Assembly (NCBI RefSeq): GCF_002260525.1
Contig: NZ_MRYI01000002.1
Span: 558,001-622,000, forward strand
DNA: 64,000 nucleotides
Direction: 5' to 3'
Source: Hahella sp. CCB-MM4
Lineage (GTDB): Bacteria > Pseudomonadota > Gammaproteobacteria > Pseudomonadales > Oleiphilaceae
Part shown: positions 60,051-64,000 of the stretch, piece by piece
How positions within the stretch are numbered: position 1 is the first letter of the stretch
Layout of the letters: each line of letters opens with the position of its first letter
The notes under the pieces: generated by a model
What the model was told of the DNA's origin: nothing
Database searches by the model: none
The model's input: the letters and a program-made list of their open reading frames with translations, nothing else
Position numbers and translations under genes: made by a program

Positions 60051-60967
60051 ACGCCCCCGGCTTTCGTAGCGAGGTTCTCCCTGAGCCATTTGACGAAGCT
60101 CTCCACCGGCGGGGAGCTTTCCGAATTGTCCGGGAGAACCAGAAAGTAGCCGTGGTTGGAGTGGACAGTAAAATCCCGAAGAGCAACCAGTAGCCCGTCA
60201 TCAATCAGATGATCAACCAGAGTTGTCCACCCCAGTCCGACTCCTTGACCCGCCATGGCAGCCTGCACCAGCAACGTGTAATTATTGAATTCCAACACAG
60301 GCTCCCCGGGAATGGTCGAACTTTTCAGAGACCGGAATAAGCCGTTCCAATCCAACCAGCGATGACCAGGCTCCGCATCCAGCTTGAGTAATGCCTGTGA
60401 GGACAGTTGGGTTAATGAATCGATTGGGCCGTGCTCCTTGAGATACCCTGGACTGCATACCGGAAAGACCTGTTCAGGTATCAGCATTTGCGAAACACAG
60501 CCCCGGTACTCACCATCACCGAACAGAATCGCCACATCCGTCTCACTCCCGGCCAACTCAAATTCGGACTGTGACGTCTGTATCCTGATATCCACTTCCG
60601 GGTATTTTTTTCGAAATTGAGGCAGACGAAGCAAAAGCCAAAAAGCGGCAAAAGCGAAATCAGTTGCGACATTGATACGTGGAAATTTCTTCTGATACCG
60701 GATTTCATCCAGAGCTTTACGAAGAGTGTTCAGACTACTTTGAGTGGCTACAAACAGCTTTTGACCAGCCTCTGTTAATTCCACACCGCGATACACCCGG
60801 ATAAAAAGCGGAACCTGGAGATGGGCTTCAAGCCCTTGAATCTGCTGACTAATTGCCGGCTGAGTGGTATTCATTTCACGGGCGGCAGCGGTAAAACTCA
60901 AGTGGCGGGCAGCCACCTCAAAAACGTGCAGACTTTGTAGCGGCGGCAGGCGGTCGTCATATGGCAT
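60047..60967 (-). CDS. LysR-family regulator of choline-sulfate genes (inferred)
   Basis: 306 residues. The wHTH is at ~10-65: LPPLQSLHVFEVAARHLSFTAAAREMNTTQPAISQQIQGLE by position, followed by the ligand domain (DVAILFGDGEYRGCVSQML). It belongs to the GcvA-like branch; in Pseudomonas-type bacteria the choline-sulfate regulator divergent from betC is of this type. Here it is divergent from betC across a 205-base gap. ATAAGCT-g-AGCTTAT overlaps its start codon, implying autoregulation. The regulator-target link is inference from divergence. Confidence 0.85.
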   Translation of the reverse strand: MPYDDRLPPLQSLHVFEVAARHLSFTAAAREMNTTQPAISQQIQGLEAHLQVPLFIRVYRGVELTEAGQKLFVATQSSLNTLRKALDEIRYQKKFPRINVATDFAFAAFWLLLRLPQFRKKYPEVDIRIQTSQSEFELAGSETDVAILFGDGEYRGCVSQMLIPEQVFPVCSPGYLKEHGPIDSLTQLSSQALLKLDAEPGHRWLDWNGLFRSLKSSTIPGEPVLEFNNYTLLVQAAMAGQGVGLGWTTLVDHLIDDGLLVALRDFTVHSNHGYFLVLPDNSESSPPVESFVKWLRENLATKAGGV

Positions 60968-60980
60968 AAGCTGAGCTTAT
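60966..60980. promoter_or_regulatory. LysR-type operator overlapping the LysR start codon
   Basis: ATAAGCT-g-AGCTTAT, perfect 7-base arms, consistent with a T-N11-A LysR box (ATAAG-N5-CTTAT). A related half-site AGCTTATT recurs at about 61089-61096, closer to betC. Confidence 0.6.
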
Positions 60981-61023
60981 CTCTTGAATAAGATTTCAGT
61001 CAGTTTACAGCATCGTTTTCCTT

Positions 61024-61075
61024 AGACAATCTATAAACAGCAGACAATCCTTAAACAACAGCCAATTATTGTCTG
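61024..61075. promoter_or_regulatory. 18-bp direct repeat plus inverted repeat in the betC promoter region
   Basis: Direct repeat AGACAAT-N2-ATAAACA-type: 61024-61041 and 61042-61059 (both AGACAATC..TAAACA.C). The second copy's CAGACAAT (61041-61048) forms an inverted repeat with ATTGTCTG (61068-61075). Repeat and dyad together suggest regulator half-sites. Confidence 0.5.
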
Positions 61076-61172
61076 AATGACATCAATTCAGCTTATTGCA
61101 AATATCTCATGCAATCTCAGTTTCGAAACATCGTCATAAAACACAGCCACTGAACAGGACATCCACCGCATC

Positions 61173-62687
61173 ATGAGACAACCTAACATTCTTTTTATCA
61201 TGGCTGACCAGATGGCAGCGGATTCCCTGCCGGTATACGGCCATCCCGTCGTCAAGGCGCCAAACCTATCAGCCCTGGCCAATAACGGCGTGGTCTTCGA
61301 TTCAGCCTACTGCAACAGCCCCCTCTGCGCTCCTTCACGATATGTGCTGATGAGCGGCCAGCTGCCTTCCAAAATCGGAGCCTACGATAACTCAGCAGAC
61401 TTTCCCGCGGATGTTCCGACCTTCGCCCACTACTTGCGGGCAAGCGGTTACAAAACGGCGTTGTCCGGAAAGATGCACTTCTGTGGTCCGGATCAACTAC
61501 ATGGCTTCGAAGAGCGGCTGACCACCGATATCTACCCGGCTGACTATGGGTGGTTTCCGGACTGGGAGGACTTTTCCCATCGGCCCAGTTGGTATCACAA
61601 CATGTCTTCGGTTACCCAGGCAGGTCCATGCGTCCGCACCAATCAGTTGGACTTTGACGATGAAGTAGTATTCCACGCAACCCGTTATCTCTACGATATC
61701 GTTCGCAGTAATGACCAGCGCCCCTTCTGCCTGACCGTCTCCATGACCCACCCGCATGATCCTTATGCAACACCGAAGGAATACTGGGATCTCTATGACA
61801 ATGACGAAATCGATCTGCCACAGGTGCAGATTGCCCGGGAAGATCAGGATCCTCATTCAAAGCGCTTGCAGTATGTTTACGGCTTATACGACCAGGAAAT
61901 CAGCGATCAACAGATTATTAATGCCCGAAGAGCCTATTACGGGGCCATCAGTTATGTGGATAACAAAATAGGGCAGTTGCTAAAGGCACTTAGAGAGACA
62001 AGATTGGCTGAGAACACCATTATCGTGTTTTCGGGAGATCACGGAGACATGCTGGGAGAACGCAATCTCTGGTACAAAATGTCCTGGTTCGAACGGTCTG
62101 CCAGGGTTCCCATGATTGTCCATGCCCCAGCCAAGTTCCGGCCTCATCGGGTGCAGCAGTCAGTCTCCACCATGGATTTACTCCCCACCTTCGCAGCCCT
62201 TGCCAATCACGGCACTGAACCGGAGTACGCCATGCCAATCCAGGGAAGAAGCCTGATGCCTCATTTGCAGGAGTCCGGCGGACATGATGAAGTGATCGGA
62301 GAATACTTTGGCGAAGGAGCCGTTGCTCCGTTGTTCATGATCCGGCGTGAGCAGTACAAATATATATGCTCTGAACCTGACCCTGAGCAACTATTCAACC
62401 TCAAAGAGGATCCACAGGAATTAAACAATCTGGCAGAGGATCCATCCTACGCCACCCTGCTGGAGGAATTCAGACGGGAGGCAACAGGCAGATGGGACAG
62501 CCCCCAACTCACCCGTGAGGTTATTCAAAGCCAGAAACGGCGGAGACTGATTTTCTCAGCGTTAACCAAAGGCAACATCGTTTCCTGGGATCATCAACCT
62601 ATTTTCAAAGCCAGTGAAATGTACATGCGTAACCACATTGACCTGGATGACCTGGAGAGAAAATCAAGATTCCCGAAAGTCGAGTAA
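61173..62687 (+). CDS. betC: Choline-sulfatase BetC
   Basis: 504 residues. Type I sulfatase with the formylglycine motif C-x-P-S-R as CAPSR (~residue 54, SPLCAPSRYVLMSGQ), plus metal-site residues in NILFIMADQMAADSLPVYGH and FSGDHGDMLGER (~290). The C-terminal extension (~420-504) with PQLTREVIQSQKRRRL is typical of choline-sulfatase. It hydrolyses choline-O-sulfate to choline and sulfate; it has no signal peptide, so it acts in the cytoplasm. Next genes are a choline-binding protein and a SulP transporter, and the divergent LysR gene is the probable regulator. Confidence 0.95.
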   Translation: MRQPNILFIMADQMAADSLPVYGHPVVKAPNLSALANNGVVFDSAYCNSPLCAPSRYVLMSGQLPSKIGAYDNSADFPADVPTFAHYLRASGYKTALSGKMHFCGPDQLHGFEERLTTDIYPADYGWFPDWEDFSHRPSWYHNMSSVTQAGPCVRTNQLDFDDEVVFHATRYLYDIVRSNDQRPFCLTVSMTHPHDPYATPKEYWDLYDNDEIDLPQVQIAREDQDPHSKRLQYVYGLYDQEISDQQIINARRAYYGAISYVDNKIGQLLKALRETRLAENTIIVFSGDHGDMLGERNLWYKMSWFERSARVPMIVHAPAKFRPHRVQQSVSTMDLLPTFAALANHGTEPEYAMPIQGRSLMPHLQESGGHDEVIGEYFGEGAVAPLFMIRREQYKYICSEPDPEQLFNLKEDPQELNNLAEDPSYATLLEEFRREATGRWDSPQLTREVIQSQKRRRLIFSALTKGNIVSWDHQPIFKASEMYMRNHIDLDDLERKSRFPKVE

Positions 62688-62737
62688 TCCAACTAATGCC
62701 GAAGTTTGCGGCCCAACAATGTATGAGGAGCATCGTT

Positions 62738-63697
62738 ATGGCAAGACAAAACACAATTAATCCCCCGGGCACCCGCTGCCAACGTCTATTGATGGCGTTT
62801 TTACTACTGGTCAGTGTGACTTCCGCCAGTGCAACGGAATGTGGCGAGGTAAGATTTACCGATCCAGGATGGACGGATATCGGCGCCACTAACGGGGTTG
62901 TGACGACATTGCTGGAAGGACTCGGCTACAAAACCACGATTACCCTGCTAGGCGTCCCCATTGGATTTGAAAGCCTGAAAAACGGTGAAATAGACATCTT
63001 CATGGGCAACTGGATGCCTGCCCAGCAAAAGTTTATCGATAAATACGGCAACGATATCGACATTATCAAAACCAACCTTGAGGGGGCCAAATTTACATTG
63101 GCTGTACCCACTTATGCCTACCAGGCAGGAGTGACAGATTTTGCAGACCTGGCAGCCCATTCAAAGCAGTTTGACCATAAAATCTACGGCATCGAGCCCG
63201 GCGCACCGGCCAACCAAAAGCTCCAGACCATGATTGATCAAGGCGATTTTGGCCTCAAGGGATGGAAAGTGGTAGAGTCCGGTGAACAAGCCATGCTCAG
63301 CCAGGTTTCCCGAACGGTCAAACGCGATAAATATATTGTCTTCCTGGCCTGGGAGCCTCACCCAATGAATGTAAACTACGATATTCGCTACCTGACTGGC
63401 GGAGACAAATACTTCGGGCCCAATCTCGGCGGCGCTACCGTGTACACGGTAACGCGCAAGGGATTCAGCCAGGAATGTCCTAATGTGGGCAATTTACTGA
63501 ATAACCTGCAGTTCAGCCTGACCATGGAAAATGAGATTATCGGTGCTGTGCTGAACGATGGGAAGAAACCCGCCGACGCCGCCAGTACCTGGTTGGCCAG
63601 CCACCCATCGGTACTGGATGCCTGGCTTCAGAACATTAAAACCATTGATGGAAAGCCAGGTCTGGCTGCCGTAAAAAATCATTTGGGTATCCATTAA
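62738..63697 (+). CDS. Choline/betaine ABC-type periplasmic binding protein (ChoX-like)
   Basis: 319 residues from the ATG at 62738 (GAGGAG upstream; an earlier frame to 62696 lacks one). The signal peptide (LLMAFLLLVSVTSASA) precedes an OpuAC-type fold. Ligand-box Trp/Tyr residues include GWTDIGATNG, MGNWMPAQ, FLAWEPHPMN and YLTGGDKYFGPN, the pattern of ChoX choline-binding proteins. It binds choline (or acetylcholine/betaine) outside the inner membrane. It lies 50 bases after betC. No ABC permease/ATPase pair follows inside the window, so the partner lies elsewhere or is shared. Confidence 0.92.
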   Translation: MARQNTINPPGTRCQRLLMAFLLLVSVTSASATECGEVRFTDPGWTDIGATNGVVTTLLEGLGYKTTITLLGVPIGFESLKNGEIDIFMGNWMPAQQKFIDKYGNDIDIIKTNLEGAKFTLAVPTYAYQAGVTDFADLAAHSKQFDHKIYGIEPGAPANQKLQTMIDQGDFGLKGWKVVESGEQAMLSQVSRTVKRDKYIVFLAWEPHPMNVNYDIRYLTGGDKYFGPNLGGATVYTVTRKGFSQECPNVGNLLNNLQFSLTMENEIIGAVLNDGKKPADAASTWLASHPSVLDAWLQNIKTIDGKPGLAAVKNHLGIH

Positions 63698-63736
63698 CCC
63701 TTACTGCCAGGAGACGCCCGTGTTGAGCACCGGTCT

Positions 63737-64000
63737 ATGCTGATCAGAACACTTCATCACAGGCTGCCCTGGCTGAAACAACTGGATGCACCGACTCTGC
63801 GAGCAGATATTTTTGCCGCATTGACCGGTGCATCTCTGGCTATCCCCCAAGGTGTTGCCTTTGCCTCTATTGCAGGTCTGCCCCCGGAGTATGGTTTCTA
63901 CTGTGCGCTGGTTGCACCGGTTATTGCCATTCTTCTGGGGTCATCCTGGCACATGGTGTGCGGACCAACCACTGCCATATCGGCGCTCCTGTTCGCCACG
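63737..64000 (+). CDS. SulP-family anion transporter (partial, cut by window end)
   Basis: The first 88 codons, running off the right edge in frame. The ATG at 63737 is the first in-frame start; its ribosome site is weak. The sequence reads LPWLKQLDAPTLRADIFAAL, then GASLAIPQGVAFASIAGLPPEYGFYCALVAPVIA, the SulP signature in the first membrane helices, followed by GSSWHMVCGPTTAISALL. SulP proteins transport sulfate, bicarbonate or other anions. In a choline-sulfate cluster it may import choline-sulfate or move released sulfate; this is inference. Confidence 0.85.
   Translation, partial: MLIRTLHHRLPWLKQLDAPTLRADIFAALTGASLAIPQGVAFASIAGLPPEYGFYCALVAPVIAILLGSSWHMVCGPTTAISALLFAT

Overview
The window looks like chromosomal DNA of a free-living, probably marine or aquatic gammaproteobacterium of the Oceanospirillales/Alteromonadales/Pseudomonas type. 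The evidence is the gene set: a GlrK-QseG-GlrR (QseEGF) cluster, an Lpp/OprI-like alanine-zipper lipoprotein, DctB/DctD, Tct-type transport, choline-sulfate use and many hybrid histidine kinases. No genus can be named from the sequence alone. GC content looks intermediate and fairly even. I see no rRNA, tRNA, insertion sequence, prophage or CRISPR array. Both edges cut genes: the GlrK-like kinase on the left and a SulP transporter on the right.

Layout. 1-4.3 kb: end of glrK, qseG, glrR, then an EF-hand protein and a PQQ-type sugar dehydrogenase. Their shared gap holds two copies of a palindrome that fits the published GlrR site. 4.4-9.2 kb: a fused double HAD protein, a LysE exporter, an FHA protein and a membrane Ser/Thr kinase. 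9.4-16.8 kb: a solute-binding protein with TctE/TctD, divergent from tctCBA and an AbrB-type permease. 17.0-19.2 kb: rhodanese-ChrB-like protein plus ChrA. 19.2-22.3 kb: a small protein, a heme-binding-type chemoreceptor and a periplasmic binding protein. 22.5-26.5 kb: two GSTs divergent from a TetR regulator over three evenly spaced operators, then a LysR/azoreductase pair. 26.5-32.4 kb: a metallopeptidase-like protein, an unusual macrodomain protein, a GNAT enzyme and DctD/DctB. 32.8-34.1 kb: an Lpp-like lipoprotein convergent with an L,D-transpeptidase.

34.3-43.7 kb: an MDR oxidoreductase, then a probable operon of two RoxA/CCP-like diheme proteins and a membrane patatin, then a 7TMR-DISM diguanylate cyclase. 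43.7-50.9 kb: a fructosamine-kinase-family protein, then amino-acid dehydrogenase, E1 alpha, E1 beta and E2 of a 2-oxoacid dehydrogenase, a strong terminator, and a 19-bp tandem repeat in front of a GntR regulator. 50.9-60.0 kb: small conserved proteins, a BvgS-like sensor kinase and a NahK-like hybrid kinase. 60.0-64.0 kb: LysR regulator, choline sulfatase, choline-binding protein and SulP transporter.

How the parts fit. Four transport or catabolic units carry their own regulators: Tct, GST/TetR, AzoR/LysR and choline-sulfate/LysR. The most distinctive items are the predicted GlrR/sigma-54 control region beside the EF-hand gene, the diheme-diheme-patatin operon, the three operators at an exact 23-bp period, the tandem-repeat promoter before the GntR gene, and several enzyme families with altered key residues (HAD, macrodomain, E2, GGDEF I-site).
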